DNA of 64,000 bases. It comes from Mucidula mucida. Its lineage: Eukaryota; Basidiomycota; Agaricomycetes; Agaricales; Physalacriaceae. This document shows positions 45,175-56,986 of this stretch, one piece after another; within the stretch, counting starts at the first letter, position 1; every line of letters begins with the position of its first letter. Location of the stretch: assembly GCA_015501055.1 (NCBI GenBank), contig JADNYV010000002.1, positions 372,001 through 436,000 of the forward strand, in the 5' to 3' direction. Made by a program: the position numbers and the translations under genes. The notes beneath the pieces are model-generated. The model was not told the DNA's origin. It was given only the letters and a program-made list of their open reading frames with translations, and did not search any database.

Positions 45175-47667
45175 CTACGCGTGGAACTTGACTTCGAACA
45201 GACGCACACAAGCATCAGCACCAGCACTAACAACTTTGCCCTGCTTGCCGTCTCCGCTTCCACCCAGAGAACAGAGTTCACGCCGCCAGGACCCACATTC
45301 TTCAGTGCAATGTTTTTCATCGGCTTCTCTACGCTCCATATATACACATGGGTGTCCAGAGAACCAGAAGCACAGTGCTTGGAGTCAGAGGTCCATGAGA
45401 TGGAGTTAACCCGCGCAGTGTGAAACGACCAGCGAGAAGTTATCAGCTATAACATGCATTAATCGACCAAGTGCGTGTGCGTGACAGGGGACTAACCGAT
45501 TTGGCTTTGGCATCAAACAACGCGATACGTCCAGAAGACTTTGGGCAACAGTGAGCTCATTCCGGACATGAAAGTATCGACGTACATCACCCGACGCGAG
45601 ATACTTCCCATCTGGGGAGAACGAAAGCGCAGAAATCACGCCCTTGTTGCCATCCAACGTCCCGCTTTCTTTGAGCGCTTTGCCGTCCCATTCGTATAAC
45701 TGTACCTTTTGCTGCATGACAAGCGTTAACAGGGAGCGAATGGACAAGAGAAACCGCGGACCTCTCCTCCAACAGCGACCAGAGACCCAGTCACTGCAAC
45801 GGCACTAGGTGCAAACTTGGGCGTGATATCGAACACCTTTTGGTTCGACCTTATGACTTCGACGTTGTTCAACTCGGCGACAAAAACAGAAGTGTCCTCA
45901 GCTACGGCAAGCGATTTCGGCTGAGAAGCAGTCGCCACCGAAGCAGCTCTGTGTACGGATGATCAGAAACCCAAAGAGCGAAGAGGATCGAAGTAACTGA
46001 CGTGAATTGATGTCCGCTTATCTCTCGTACATGGTCATCGAAACCTGCAGAGTAAATCTTGCCGTCGCTCGAGCTCGAAGCAATGGACGTCACAAGACTT
46101 GAATGACCACCACCATTTAGCACCGAGGACTCGCCGGAAGAGAGCGAATACGATAAAATGCGCCCGTCGGCACAACCAGCGAGGAAGGTGCCTTCAGACG
46201 ACAGTGGTGCAATGGCGGTAATAGCTTTTTGTGGTGCCTGGTACGGACGTGAGTGAGAGTCCCCAACCTTGACAATCGCGTACACTGAATATCTTGGATG
46301 GCTTATCACCAACACGAGGATCGAAGATATTGAGATCACCACCCAGAGACAACGACGCGATTCCAGAAGCCGCAGTCCATGTATTGCCGACTTGATGATG
46401 GTCGACTCCAGACCCAATGGTCCAAGACGTTGTGCATTTGCGTGTCTCGACATCCCCTTCATGGCATATGAAACATTTTGCGCACAGAGTACCCAATCAA
46501 CTCACAGAGCTTCACAGTACAATCTGCGGACGAAGTCACCAGAGACTTGCTATCGGCGCTCCAGGAACAGCCATCTGGTATTGATGTTAGAAGACGCGAC
46601 ATAAAGCATACGGGACTGACGATAGAGCCTTTGTGCACGCTATCCGTAAACTCGCCTAGAGTGTCTCCAGTCTTGCCATCGTAAAGGAATATCTTGGCGT
46701 CAGAGCCAACACTAGCGAAATGATCTCCCGAAAGGCGTAGCGAACATCTTGAATGAATTTGGTGTGTGTTTTGATTGTCTAGTTTCTTTGAATATCAAGC
46801 ACGGGATAGGCTGGCGCACTGACCTTGTCGTACTTGTAAGGGGCGCCTTGGTGGAATACAATCAGGTTATCGTCAGCAGCAGTGGCGGCTCTGAATGGTC
46901 GCTGATGACGGATGGACACCGCGTTGATGGGCTTGAAAGGGGTTGAGTATGTCGTCCGAGAAATCCAAGACGCCTACCTTGGAATGACCGCTGATTTCGC
47001 CTGTAGATGTCCCAGTATCCATCATGAACGCATGCCCGAATCTGCGAGCTGCAATGTAAGGCAAGTCGGGTACGATCCACGACGACCGACGTACTTTTCG
47101 CGTCCATCGCCTACTGCGATGATGCGCTTGCTTTCACCGTCCCATTCGAGATCATTACTGTAGTGGTGAATGAGCAATCGAGCGCAGTCATCGCAGCATG
47201 GTCGCGTACATTCTCCCAGAGATGACTTTGTATTCGCCTTTGAGGGTCTGGTCTTCTCCGACAGTATCCCACACCCTCACTATGGATATGAGATATCCAA
47301 TTTAGGCTCGCGACACAAAGAAAGCCCACCATTTCCAGTAACATCGCCGGAGGCGCAGTAGTAACCAGATGGCGAGATGCGGGCAACGGTGGCGTTCTGT
47401 ACGTGGCCGACGTAGGCAACAGACTGACTAGGGTTCTAACACAGTGCTTGAGCATGTCTACAGTCTTTATAGAGGACACTACCAACATTGAGATCGCGAA
47501 TCTGTATGCAGTCAGACCATTGGGAGACGGTGGTTGCCACAGTCACGTACGATGACGGCCTTGCCGTTTGTGTAGACAACCTTGTCCTTGCTCGAGCTAA
47601 GCTTGGTGGAGACACCCCGGGCAGTGGCCGGATTAGCGGGAAAGAGCGAGGTCTGTTTGTAGGACAT
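45175..47667 (-). CDS. AIP1: Actin-interacting protein 1 (Aip1/WDR1), WD40
   Basis: Aip1 works with cofilin to disassemble actin filaments. It is made of two seven-bladed WD40 propellers. The ATG at 47667 gives a start with NPATARGVSTKLSSSKDKVV and YTNGKAVIVRDL, characteristic of Aip1. Further exons encode WD units such as SGRIRDLAWDGESKRIIAVG, AITAIAPLSSEGTFLAGCAD, GVISALSFSPDGKYLASGD and HVYIWSVEKPMKNI. The final block should read VVSAGADACVRLFEVKFHA. It is reached only after adding one base at the TT at 45258-45259 (an A run on the coding strand). About a dozen introns are present. The gene is divergent with the LRR-like gene (101 bp). Confidence 0.9.
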
Positions 47668-47768
47668 GGAAGTAGGATCAAGATGCCTAAATTGGAACAG
47701 AGTATGTCACCCTCTTACTCTCATGTCAGCCGAACGGAGTCGCTGGCTGCGTAAAGCCACAGTACGCT

Positions 47769-48796
47769 ATGCCCGACAACGACGACCGTAGAGTCAACGC
47801 GATTCTACATAACCTTCGGTGAGTTGCAGCTAGTACACAGAGTGAATCAATCTTAACTCGTAATGTAGAGGAGAACAGTTTAGACATCAGCGAAATGTCC
47901 AAGCTAGGGCCCTGAGAGTGAAAGCGACGGCCTCCAATCCATCTAGACTGCCTTTTGATTTGTTCACTCTTGATCTTGACCACGATGCGCCTAGTCAGGT
48001 CACCAAGACTTGGTCAGGACCTACACCACCCAAAAGCTGGCAATCCAAAGGCAGCGATGGTCGCTCTTCTCATGATGCATCTACGAGGGAACGTCTTCTC
48101 TCTGTCGTCCTCTCCCGTCTTTCTTCTGCCAAACCGATTGACGCTGTTCCTCCACTTTCCCTGCTTTGCCTAAGAATCATTGCCTCGGAACTCTCCAAAG
48201 ACGAGTTTGATCAAGTGCTATCATATTTATCGCCGCATCTGCGCTGCCAGCTTATGCACGATACAGCAATCCACGCGCCGTTATCAAACGCCAAGCTGTA
48301 CGCGTTGACCGAACCAGATGATCACGTTGATGGACAACTTTTTGTAATTGGACCAATTCAGACACTGCCCAGTGATTTCTTCCTTAGGCGGGAGATCAGA
48401 GAGCGTGTGACTTCCGAATCGCGGGAATGGGACTCGGAGGACTCGGAATGGGCGACAAAACCGTTTCATACCCTCGTGCTCCTTGCCACGACTCTTCCTA
48501 CATCTACTCTGCTCACTCTTCCACCCACACTCACCCATCTAGGACTTATCAACCTCTGCAAAGCCCTTCCTTTACATCGATTACCCAACGTCTGTCCGAC
48601 TTTGGTCGTGTTGGATCTGTCGTGCAATTTTTGGTTGTATCCTTCCGACCCCGAAGCAGCTAAGATCTTGGATAGGGTACCTTGGTCTCGATGGAGAGGT
48701 TTGGAGGTGTTGGGCATGAGGGAATGCTACCTTGATGATAGCTTGATGAAGAAGATAAATCACGGTAGATGGGATGACGTGCAAATCGTACAATAG
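47769..48796 (+). CDS. Uncharacterised leucine-rich protein
   Basis: A protein of about 320 residues from two exons joined over a 50-bp intron that starts near 47819. The first part (MPDNDDRRVNAILHNLR, then QFRHQRNVQARALRVKA) is basic and helical. The rest is a single long exon with leucine-rich strands (LPTSTLLTLPPTLTHLGLIN, LCKALPLHRLPNV, LVVLDLSCNFWLYP and LEVLGMRECYLDDSLMKKI) that look like LRR units. No F-box is visible at the N-terminus. I do not recognise the function; it could be an adaptor of an E3 ligase or simply a scaffold. The frame is intact and codon use looks like that of its neighbours. Confidence 0.7.
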
Positions 48797-49305
48797 AGTA
48801 TTTCTGTGGCGTCGAATCCGCTGACACACTCTCGAAATTCAGGCGTTGTCAGCGCTCACGTTCCTACTGAATGAATGCCTAAGCGGCGCGCTGGGTTTCC
48901 CAAACTGCGTTGACAGAACTCTCGCGGGACTTGTGTGGCAATATGGGATTGTCCCACCCACAGGTCCGGAGTCTTCTCGGTGCGCCTTTCCCTGAGCAAG
49001 AGTTGCGAAGAGCTACAACATCAAAAAGTGTAACGTTGTGTGAAGCATAATTGCACTAATAGCTGTGAAGATATGGCGGACGTGTATGTTCCATATTCTG
49101 AAATAAGTAGATTTGAAGGTAGTGTAACATGTAAGGTGTCGTCAAAATTCGTTAAAGGTGTCACTTTTTGAGTACTAATGCGATTATGGTATGCGTCGTG
49201 AAATTGTCCGGTCGTGGCTTACATGCCAAGGTACAAATAAATATTATGCCGTCGAGATGTGGATGAATGAGCCGAGATGCTAGGGAGAGCGAGATGACTC
49301 GCATG
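48797..49305. other. Convergent intergenic region, no gene seen
   Basis: About 500 bp lie between the stops of the LRR-like and LisH/CTLH genes. The AT content is higher around 49020-49200. I find no coding segment or RNA gene. It should hold two 3' UTRs. Confidence 0.5.
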
Positions 49306-50494
49306 TTACGCGTCGAGATCCATGAATTGACTAAAATCAAAAATCGGGGCATGCTCCTGGAAAAGAGTCAGAGCTGCATGACTGAAGAAAGATATGGTCC
49401 ATACTTCATCCTTGCTGGCATTGGCATTGGCTCCTTTGAGAGATGGGACGGGGGTGTCCTTTCCTGGTCTCGGTGGCACGAGCGCGCCAGCGGGGACGGG
49501 GACATGAAGGTCATGACAGAAACCCCAAAGCGTCGAAGTGCGTCTAGTAACCAGTTCAACTTTGGGAATCACTGGTAAGCCGCTTCGGTCTAAATCAATT
49601 ATCATCATAGGAAAGACCAAAGAAAAGTTGTTCTCTCACAAAGAATTGCACTATTGATTTGCTCCGCGACCGCCGCTCTCCGCTCTTGGGAAAGGTATTT
49701 CGAGACAGAACTCTCTTCGGGAATCTTGTACGCCAAGATACCGAGCACGTTTCCCAGCTCTTTGATGTATTTTTCGCGATCAGGAGGAAAGAGGAGACTC
49801 GCGAGTGCGTAGAGCTTTTGGGCACTTTTGAGTAGCGCTGTTTGCTGGTCAAGAGCTTTAGGATCGTCGTCGTCGAGGGCCTGGGATGTCCGCTTTTGGG
49901 ATTTAGGCGTTTCGGAGCCAGCATCAGATGGAGGATACGGCAAGGGTACAGTGCGGCATGATTCAATGAAGGATTGGATGCGGAGATTCAAGTTGAGATG
50001 GGAAGGTTCGACCGACGTGGAGGCGACGTAGACGGTCCCGCTGAGCGGCGCGCTTCGTGGTGTGCTGTCATCGGCATTCAGAACGGTCGGGAAATGCTTG
50101 TTGAGCAGATCAGTGGCCTCGTCTACTTTACCCCCAACAATGCCGCGCGGACCTCTGGGATAACATCAGTTGTTTGTTGGCGATGATTGAAAGGCAACTT
50201 ACGTGCCCGTAGATTTGCTTTCTCAAGCGCCACTTCAGATAGTTGGGGTAAGCTGGGCTCATCGTCGGGAGGCATAACTTCATCGCCGTCCGCATCCAGA
50301 TGTCGGACAGCGCTGTCTTTGGCAAAGGCGCGTGCTGTGCGTGTGTAACATTGGTGCGATAGATAATCCAGCACCAAAGCTCGCTGTTGGGTTCATGAGG
50401 GCCGAGCACACTTTAATGACCTGTCTGTACCCACGAGTTGATAGGGAGTCGGGTCAACCACGCTGTGGGTCGGATGTCGCGGTATTGAAGACAT
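49306..50494 (-). CDS. LisH/CTLH-CRA protein (RanBPM / GID-complex related)
   Basis: A protein of about 310 residues with the LisH, CTLH and CRA module found in RanBPM and in subunits of the GID/CTLH ubiquitin ligase. The ATG at 50494 gives a short start and a 50-bp intron, then the LisH motif LVLDYLSHQCYTRTARAFAK. The CTLH part includes EVRAALLGVKVDEATDLLNK and NLNLRIQSFIESCRT. The CRA part includes YIKELGNVLGILAYKIPEES and SKYLSQERRAAVAEQIN. The C-terminus has ALTLFQEHAPIFDFSQF. There is no SPRY domain, so it is not a full RanBPM. A part in protein degradation or signalling is an inference from the family. Confidence 0.8.
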
Positions 50495-50656
50495 GCTCAA
50501 GGACGACAAAAGTTATCGCTTAGGTGGTCGGAGGAAAGCCGTTTGCCAGCAGGATCCGAGTTGACACAAGTGTCAAGAGTAAATCGAAGTTGTACACGTG
50601 AGGGCCTCAGCGAGAGAGAGACGCGGAATTATATTTTACAAGAAACTAGGCTACAC

Positions 50657-52456
50657 TCATCCTCTAGATAACGTCCGGTCCGCCTCCAAAGACTCTACAG
50701 AATTTACAAGCGCATCACTCTCAAGTAATCGCTCCTCCTCCATTGCCCGGTCGTGCACAGAGACACGCTTATGTCGCTTTGGACGGTAAATGAAGGCTTG
50801 CATCACTATGGTTATATCAAATATCAAGGTACCGCCACTACCCAAAAGGTACCTGAACATAGAAAGGTTAAATCACCGGACGACTAACAAAACAGATGAA
50901 ATAAACACACGGAGTGCTCTCTTTGATGAAATCAGTCGAAGCAGGAGGCGGCAAATAAACATTCGGCGATGCGAGAATAGAGGCAACATAGAAAGTGTTA
51001 CCGAGGAACGCGAAAATGAAGAGATAAATCGACAATCCCTGCAAAGAGTATTAGAGACCGAAAATTCTCAACAAGCGAATCACAAAAACCGACCTGTACA
51101 GACTGTCTGACATACTTGGAGTACGGTGTCAGTCACATAACATAGAGCAAAAGAGGTACTGACATTCTTCCATATTTGAGGTAACCGAGATGTCAGGTAT
51201 AGAGTCGTACATAGCCAGGCAAAGATACGACCTAGGATGCGTTCGTTGGTCGGCTCTGAGGTCCCCTTGAACGTTGAATCGGAGGCGAATGTGCTGACAT
51301 CTTCATCGAAAAGTGGGTTCAGAACCGTCGACGGGATGTTGACTGACGAGGAGATTGGCACATTCCGAGCAAAGAGCACTTTGCCCACGTTCGATGTTGG
51401 ATTGCTATAAGACGGTATGCCTTGCAAGTTTCCAGCAAAGAACCCAAAGCTAAACAAGGCCCAGACGCCAAAGAATATCATACTAGATCCTCGGCGGTCA
51501 CTCTTGGACCTTCGGTGATGAGTATCTGCGGCTGCGTGTTCATTAGAAATCTCAGCTTCGCGCTGTAGACTGCGTCCACGGATAAGAGAATCCGATGAGA
51601 CCATCATGGTCGGGGACTCGGTTATGGGTACGTGTAACGCGCCCGAGGTGGCTCGAGAAACAGAAGGCCTTCCGACGCTTCCTCCCCTACGGCCCGAGCG
51701 TTCAACACTCCAGGAGACTCGAGCATGACGTCCTCCTTCGGAATGAAAACTATCTGCCAGCGCGGACAGTGCGTTTTCATCTACTTCGTCATCCGACTCT
51801 CTGGACACGCGGCTCGTTGAGGTTTCGGGGAAATGATCTTGGCTACCTCGCATCCGAGTGGACCTCCGTGGTGGGCCGAGGTGTTCGTCATGCTGCGCTG
51901 CAAGTGCGGCAGCTTTGGCCACATTGCCTGCGACGACCGACAATGTGCGATACCGCGTGGCGGACCGGTCTATGGACATCCGACGGCGATGTGGGATAAC
52001 AGGTGGCGGGCTCTTCCAGGAGTAATATATGTACTGCCCGACGAGTGTACAGTCCACGAACACAAAGTAAACGGCGAGATACGTCTGAAGATAGGTTCAA
52101 AAGAGAATCCGGTGAATTTGAGCGCGTTCCGGCTTACTTGGAAGGGAAGCTGATGCGTCAGGACGCAACCTATCAAGTTGGACACATCACCTGCGATTAA
52201 TGCCAGTGTAAGCGACACTGGTGACGAGCACAGCACTTACCCATTAGCCAGTTGGCAAGAAAAGGCAAAGCGAGTCCTTCGCATGAATTACTTCGGATAT
52301 TCTCGAGGACCTGTCTATTTTAGTTGTCAGTCCAGGGACTATTGACGCGGCGAGAATCACGACGCACGGAAACTGAGCACCCAACCAGCAGGCAATGGAC
52401 GAGTAGCCAAGAAAGTCGCTGAACGCCTGCTGCGCCGACGACGATAAGCCAATCAT
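50657..52456 (-). CDS. PQ-loop vacuolar amino-acid transporter (Ypq1 family)
   Basis: A seven-helix PQ-loop protein like yeast Ypq1-3 and human PQLC2, which export basic amino acids from the vacuole or lysosome. The ATG at 52456 gives GLSSSAQQAFSDFLGYSSIA. The first PQ motif, QFPQVLENIRSNSCEGLAL, is split by an intron exactly inside Pro-Gln. FLANWLMGDVSNLIGCVLTH follows. The second PQ motif is LTSRLPQIWKN, joined to VRQSVQGLSIYLFIFAFLGN. Between the two halves there is an unusually long Ser/Arg-rich loop of about 200 residues (HHRRSKSDRRGSS). The end holds LLGSGGTLIFDITIVMQAFI and an acidic tail. It is divergent with LIN1 (77 bp). Confidence 0.88.
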
Positions 52457-52533
52457 TCGGTATCTCGAGCACACGAGCGCAGGAACAGCCTCGATTTAGG
52501 ACCGGAACCAATCAAACGCAAACACCTTACTTG

Positions 52534-53738
52534 ATGCCACCACGAGCAGGACAGAAACGCGCCGCGACGAGCAACGGCGATCCCGAGGCCTCGTCGTCGT
52601 CACAGGCGCCATTGAAAAAGACGCGCTTTGTTGACCCATCGGAGGATCCCGCGAATTTTGCTGAGCAAGTCGACTCGGCGCTCGAGACATCCAACCGGAA
52701 AGGGCGCGTCAAGAATGAGGGATATGACTCGGATTCTAGCGACGATGGCGAGGGTGTTGTATTCAGCCGCAAGAAGAATGCAGATGGCGGAGATGATGAA
52801 GATGATGATATGTTTGCAATGGGAGACAAGGACGACAAGGACCAGGATGATGGTCCCAAGAAGAAAAGGACGGAATATATGCGTCTTGGTGACATTGAAG
52901 GGCAGGAATTCACCGGCAACGGATCAGGCGAGGGTAGCTCTGACGACGAGCCAGAGGACGAAGACGATGCAGAGCGCCGGAAAAAGGCTGGCATGGGATT
53001 CGAGCTCTCGTCATTCAATATGCGTGAGGAGATGGAGGAAGGCAAGTTCACCGACGACGGAACTACGTCCGCTCGGTCGATGTGCACGCTCAACACGACC
53101 GCTGGATGGAGGGCGTAGACGAAAGAGCGATAAAGGCTGCTCGACGGCGCAAACGGCAGCAGGACAAGGAGCAGCGCGACAAGATGCTCGCAGAAGAGCA
53201 AGAGATTGCAGAGTCTGGCGGTGTGCACGCCATGGAGAGAGACCTTCTCCAGTATCTCAAGAAAGGGGAAACACTCTTGGAGGCACTACAACGTCTCGGG
53301 ACTCGGGCAAAAAAGCTCAAGCAGAAACAGTCAGTATTGCGTCTTATGGTTCCATCTAGCCTCATCCTATTCTACAGCATCAACATCGACAAGCAAAGCC
53401 TCGCCCCCACCGATGTCGAACGTATGACTCACATCGCGTCCAATATCATGTCGCTCGGTGATACGGACATTTACTCCAAAACATACGAAGAGCTCGTTCG
53501 CAGTATTCGCTCTTCCGGTATCGTTGATGCTAATTGGGAGCCACCATCGGCGGACAAAAAGTATGAATATAAATGGGACATGCCTGGAGCAGGCCAGACA
53601 GACCAAGTATTTGGTCCTTTCGGTGAAGAGGAGATGGATTCTTGGTTCAAAGCGTCCTATTTCGGAGCCAGTGGTGAGAAAGTGAAGGTTCGAGAAGTCG
53701 GGGGTGAATGGAAAGACTGGAACGATGTTCTGACCTAG
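52534..53738 (+). CDS. LIN1: GYF-domain U5 snRNP protein Lin1/Snu40 (CD2BP2 family)
   Basis: Lin1/CD2BP2 binds the U5 snRNP protein Prp6 and acts in snRNP assembly. The ATG at 52534 starts MPPRAGQKRAATSNGD, followed by acidic regions (DSDSSDDGEGVV) and the conserved GMGFELSSFNMREEMEEG. Directly after, the frame shifts at the AA run 53061-53062. With one more A the text DDGNYVRSVDVHAQHDRWME would be continuous, as in the family. One intron precedes the last exon. That exon carries DIYSKTYEELVRSIRSSGIV and the C-terminal GYF domain: YEYKWDMPGAGQTDQVFGPF, SWFKASYFG and WKDWNDVLT at the end. The GYF core is intact. Confidence 0.88.
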
Positions 53739-54042
53739 ATTCCCGAGGGACAATTCACTGCCAAATTATTGTATATATATTGATACCCTACCATGTATTT
53801 GTAGTCTTACACTATGTATACTATAGTCATGAACTGCATCACGAATTCGTCTCTGCCAGATACCTTGTCCCAAGTGTGGCGGCGAACGATCATGCAAGTC
53901 AGAGATCTTCCGATATTGGGTACCACGGAACTCGTAGAACGGTGTGCTGTTGAAACGGACTGATCAGGTTTGAAGTAACAACGATGCTAAGGTCCATCCC
54001 ATCTTCGCATAGTTTGCGTAACGTAGCTTGCTCCTTCTCGAG
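53739..54042. other. Intergenic region, no gene seen
   Basis: About 300 bp lie between the stop of LIN1 and the stop of the unknown gene on the other strand. It is AT-rich at 53765-53830 (TATATATATTG) and fits 3' UTR sequence. No gene is supported. Confidence 0.5.
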
Positions 54043-55020
54043 TCAGTAACGAATGGGACCCTGGTCCCGGGTTTCCCCATCCGCAATGTAGTCTGCTTTC
54101 AACTCGAAATGAAATTTCTTCAATTTCGACGTGCCAAACGCTGCAAACTCATCGTTCGTCCAACGGGTTTCTAGGGTCCTCACAAACGTCCCATCGTCTT
54201 CGCCAAAGTAACGGATGGGCGAGCCCTGCGGATGGTCCTGTATACTGATGTCCAAGTCCTATATACATGGGAGCAATGTCGATTCGTGTCTGGGAGACAA
54301 CCGCTCAATAATTTTGCAAATTTCTCCCATGCCCACAATGTCTAGTCTAGTTTCATTCGCCGGGCCCTTACCGCAGCTCAACTTTTGCATCATGTGCAAC
54401 TCATGTGACCAGCTTACCTTAGCATCAAAAATTAAATTAGCGCGTCGCCGCCTTTCTTTCCAATGCCCTCGGACGCGTCAACGACGATATTTGCCTTTGA
54501 TTCTCTTGAGGGACGCAAATTGTGTCGAGATTTGTCCCATCATGACCTCAAATACGACCCCCACGATTACTCGCTGGATGTCGCTGTCAAAATCATCGAT
54601 GGCACTGATTGTCTCGTAAGGACAGCATGCGGTTCAGAAAAAACGGCTCTCTGCCAAAGAACGAGATGGAGGCGGAGGAGATTTGCGTTTGCTCGAGCTC
54701 AGGAGAGATGACCGAGGAAGGTTGGATGGGGCTATGTTCTCCGAGTCGGAGGCACCATAGTGCTGATGATGTGGGCGAGTCGTGCTCGTAAGCAGTTGTG
54801 ATGTTGGAGTACGAAGATTATTGGTGTGGATATTTGTAGAGGCAAAACTCGCCGGAGTGGAGGGAAAGAGCGGTGTGTTTAAGGATGATAGTTGTCTAGT
54901 AGTCAAAGAGGCCGGATTAGCAGTAGTATGAGAGAATGTAGTAGGCCTAATAGGCGAGAGATTAGAGAGTAGAGGTATAGTATTGAATGGTAGAGAGTTG
55001 GGGGGTTGCCCCGAACCCAT
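54043..55020 (-). CDS. Unrecognised protein, possibly multi-exon
   Basis: A coherent set of open segments on the minus strand. The first runs from the ATG at 55020 to about 54640 and is Pro/Ser/Thr/Asn-rich (FPSTPASFASTNIHTNN, SSKRKSPPPPSRSLAES). A second segment runs near 54300-54620 (LKRIKGKYRR, then VSWSHELHMMQKLSCGKGPA, GMGEICKIIERLSPRHE). The last exon at about 54250-54043 reads YFGEDDGTFVRTLETRWTND and KKFHFELKADYIADGETRDQ. The joins are not certain, and the middle region is also open on the other strand. I recognise no domain, and the exon borders are tentative. A cluster of E-boxes lies in its promoter. Confidence 0.4.
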
Positions 55021-55078
55021 AAGTTAACGTTAAAGTGGAAAAGAAGCAAATTGAAAACGGCGCGAGCGCTTCGTGGAG

Positions 55079-55130
55079 CACGTGAGCTGTAACACTACGT
55101 CATTTCACGTGAATTGCGTCATCTCACGTG
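55079..55130. promoter_or_regulatory. Cluster of three CACGTG E-boxes with two CGTCA motifs
   Basis: Palindromic CACGTG occurs at 55079-55084, 55106-55111 and 55125-55130, about 19-27 bp apart. CGTCA, half of a CRE-like site, lies at 55098-55102 and 55117-55121, so the unit CGTCA-T-YT-CACGTG is repeated. The cluster is 59 bp before the ATG at 55020. bHLH proteins such as Cbf1 or Pho4 bind CACGTG. The spacing and repetition make a real promoter element likely. Confidence 0.5.
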
Positions 55131-55184
55131 CAGGTTGGAGTCTTTTTCCGAGCTCCTATAACTTTAAGGACGCGGCGTATGAAA

Positions 55185-55224
55185 GCAGACTCTAGATCAA
55201 AGTGTCAGCTTTGATCGAGTCTGC
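55185..55224. repeat. Inverted repeat (hairpin) in the 3' flank of the F-box gene
   Basis: The arms GCAGACTC-TA-GATCAAAG and CTTTGATC-GAGTCTGC form two 8-bp stems separated by a 2-base bulge, with a six-base loop TGTCAG. It lies 11 bp beyond the stop codon of the F-box gene, in what should be its 3' UTR. It could be an mRNA structure or a remnant of a mobile element end. Confidence 0.7.
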
Positions 55225-55234
55225 CTAAGGGAGA

Positions 55235-56613
55235 CTACACAATGTCGGGAACTGGCTCGTCATCTTCAACAACTATTTTCAACGACACGCTCAATTTCAA
55301 AGTGGTTAAGTTGCGCGTCCAAGTGAGGATATCCAAAATGATTTCGCCCTCGCCGTAGGAGGAAAGATCCAGGAGTTCCAGATTCGTGATGTTGGTACAG
55401 TCCGAACGACAGAGGAGATTGTAGAAAGAGGAAAGGATGTTGACACGTTCAATGTCAATCGAAGGATCGCCGTAGCAACGCAATCTGGTCACCATCGCCG
55501 ACTGCAACTGAGGGAGAATAAGGTGGTCCAGAATATACTCGTAGATAATGACCACCTTGTGGATGCTATGACTGGTGAGCATGTAGTCTGGATCAATCTC
55601 ATCTGGTTCGTACTCCATCATGTTGGAGCCGACGGTGAGATGCTCGAGATTGTGACATTTCTCTGCCAGCCGTAGGCATCGGTATAAGCCAGTCCTCCGA
55701 GAGTCATCCTCATATATCGCAACATCGAGCGTCCGGATCTGCGCCCATGAAAGATCAATGTCCTTCTCGTCACCGCTAATGATCACTTTAGAAAGGCGCG
55801 GACAGACGGAGAACCCAGAAATGACTGGTAGTTCTTCTGGCTGCGGGTTGGTACACTGGAAGTGAATTGACAGTGTCTCCAACAGAGGAAGGCGCCCTTG
55901 AAGACGATGAAACGAGGAGTCGCCGAACTGTAGAAGACAAACAGACTCCCAGCGATGAGATTCGGAGAAAATGATGTCCATCAGCTTGTCTCGGCGGGCA
56001 TTTACCGTGATGTGGTTCTCTACCGGGTCATTCTCGCGCCTTTCGACTATTTTCAAGCACAGAGGATGTCGGCCAGAACGACGCAATAGCATATTTAGAC
56101 GCTCTTCTCCTCTCGGTATCGCTACATTGGTGGGAAGGTAGAGGAAGACTTGGGACCATAGTTGGTGCCTGGAGAGGATAGCGTCACGCCATGTCCGACA
56201 TACTTGGCCAAGAGTCCATTGGACGGCTTGAGGGACATGGCGAATAGTGCAAATACCGATATGATCGGGAGTTGAATCAAGACTGTTTCGGTGGGCGTGC
56301 ACGAAGATCTCCGACCATATTTCGAGGGGGACATTGCGTCGTGGCGATACGAGAGTCTTGAAGCGCTTTCTGATACGTACCAACTTCTTGCGCTCTTTCT
56401 CCATGAGCCGCAGGGTCTCGTACAGCGCGTCAATGCTTGTGTCTCTATGTCACGCAAAACCGGGGGCAAGAAGAGGGTCTGAACCTGAGTTGTTTCCTCC
56501 GTTGCAGCCAAGTTGGAGGTACGCAGACGACTGAGATACATGGATTCCGAGTAAAAGGCGTCGTGGTTATCACTACGGCGACGGAAATCTCTGCAATTTG
56601 AGCATGATGCCAT
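55235..56613 (-). CDS. F-box-type protein of Agaricomycetes
   Basis: A member of the large mushroom F-box family. The ATG at 56613 starts MASCSNCRDFRRRSDN and a region of about 50 residues, then VLRDIET. There the frame changes by one at the TT at 56437-56438 (an A run on the coding strand). One extra base joins it to SIDALYETLRLMEKERKKL and the F-box, VSPRRNVPLEIWSEIFVHA. LGQVCRTWRDAILSRHQLWS follows, typical of F-box proteins. The remaining 300 residues are LRR-like (PLLETLSIHF, NLEHLTVGS, NITNLELLDLSSYGEG). F-box proteins give substrate choice to SCF ubiquitin ligases; the substrate is unknown. There are no introns in the main part. Confidence 0.8.
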
Positions 56614-56986
56614 ATCGAATCAAACTATTTATCTGGAGGATGTATGCGTGTGTGAGTTACAAGCGGAAGAAGAAAAGAGATAACACACTGTTCGCGCTCT
56701 GTGTTCGTCGTGAAAGTAACGAGGAAAGAAACGTAACCCCTATCCTGGGCCGCAAAAAGTAGAACCTCACTGAATTCATCCAACGCTACCAGCCTCACCC
56801 TAAGGCATGATTAACGGCACGATGGCCTCTGAAAAGACGATATCCACTAGCAAGATCTGTGCACACATTGTACATATCATTGTCTACCGCCTGGATTCAA
56901 AATGCGCGGGCACACTGCACCAGAAAGCGTGTCAAAACAGTCAGTTAATTGAGCAAGTAATGTTAAGACATCAATACGCAGAACCA
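56614..56986. other. Intergenic region, no gene seen
   Basis: About 370 bp lie between the F-box gene start and the stop of the chromodomain gene. I see no gene here. The F-box promoter should lie in the right-hand part of the F-box flank at 56620-56800. A plus-strand open frame at 56807-57253 is antisense to chromodomain exons and was rejected. Confidence 0.5.
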
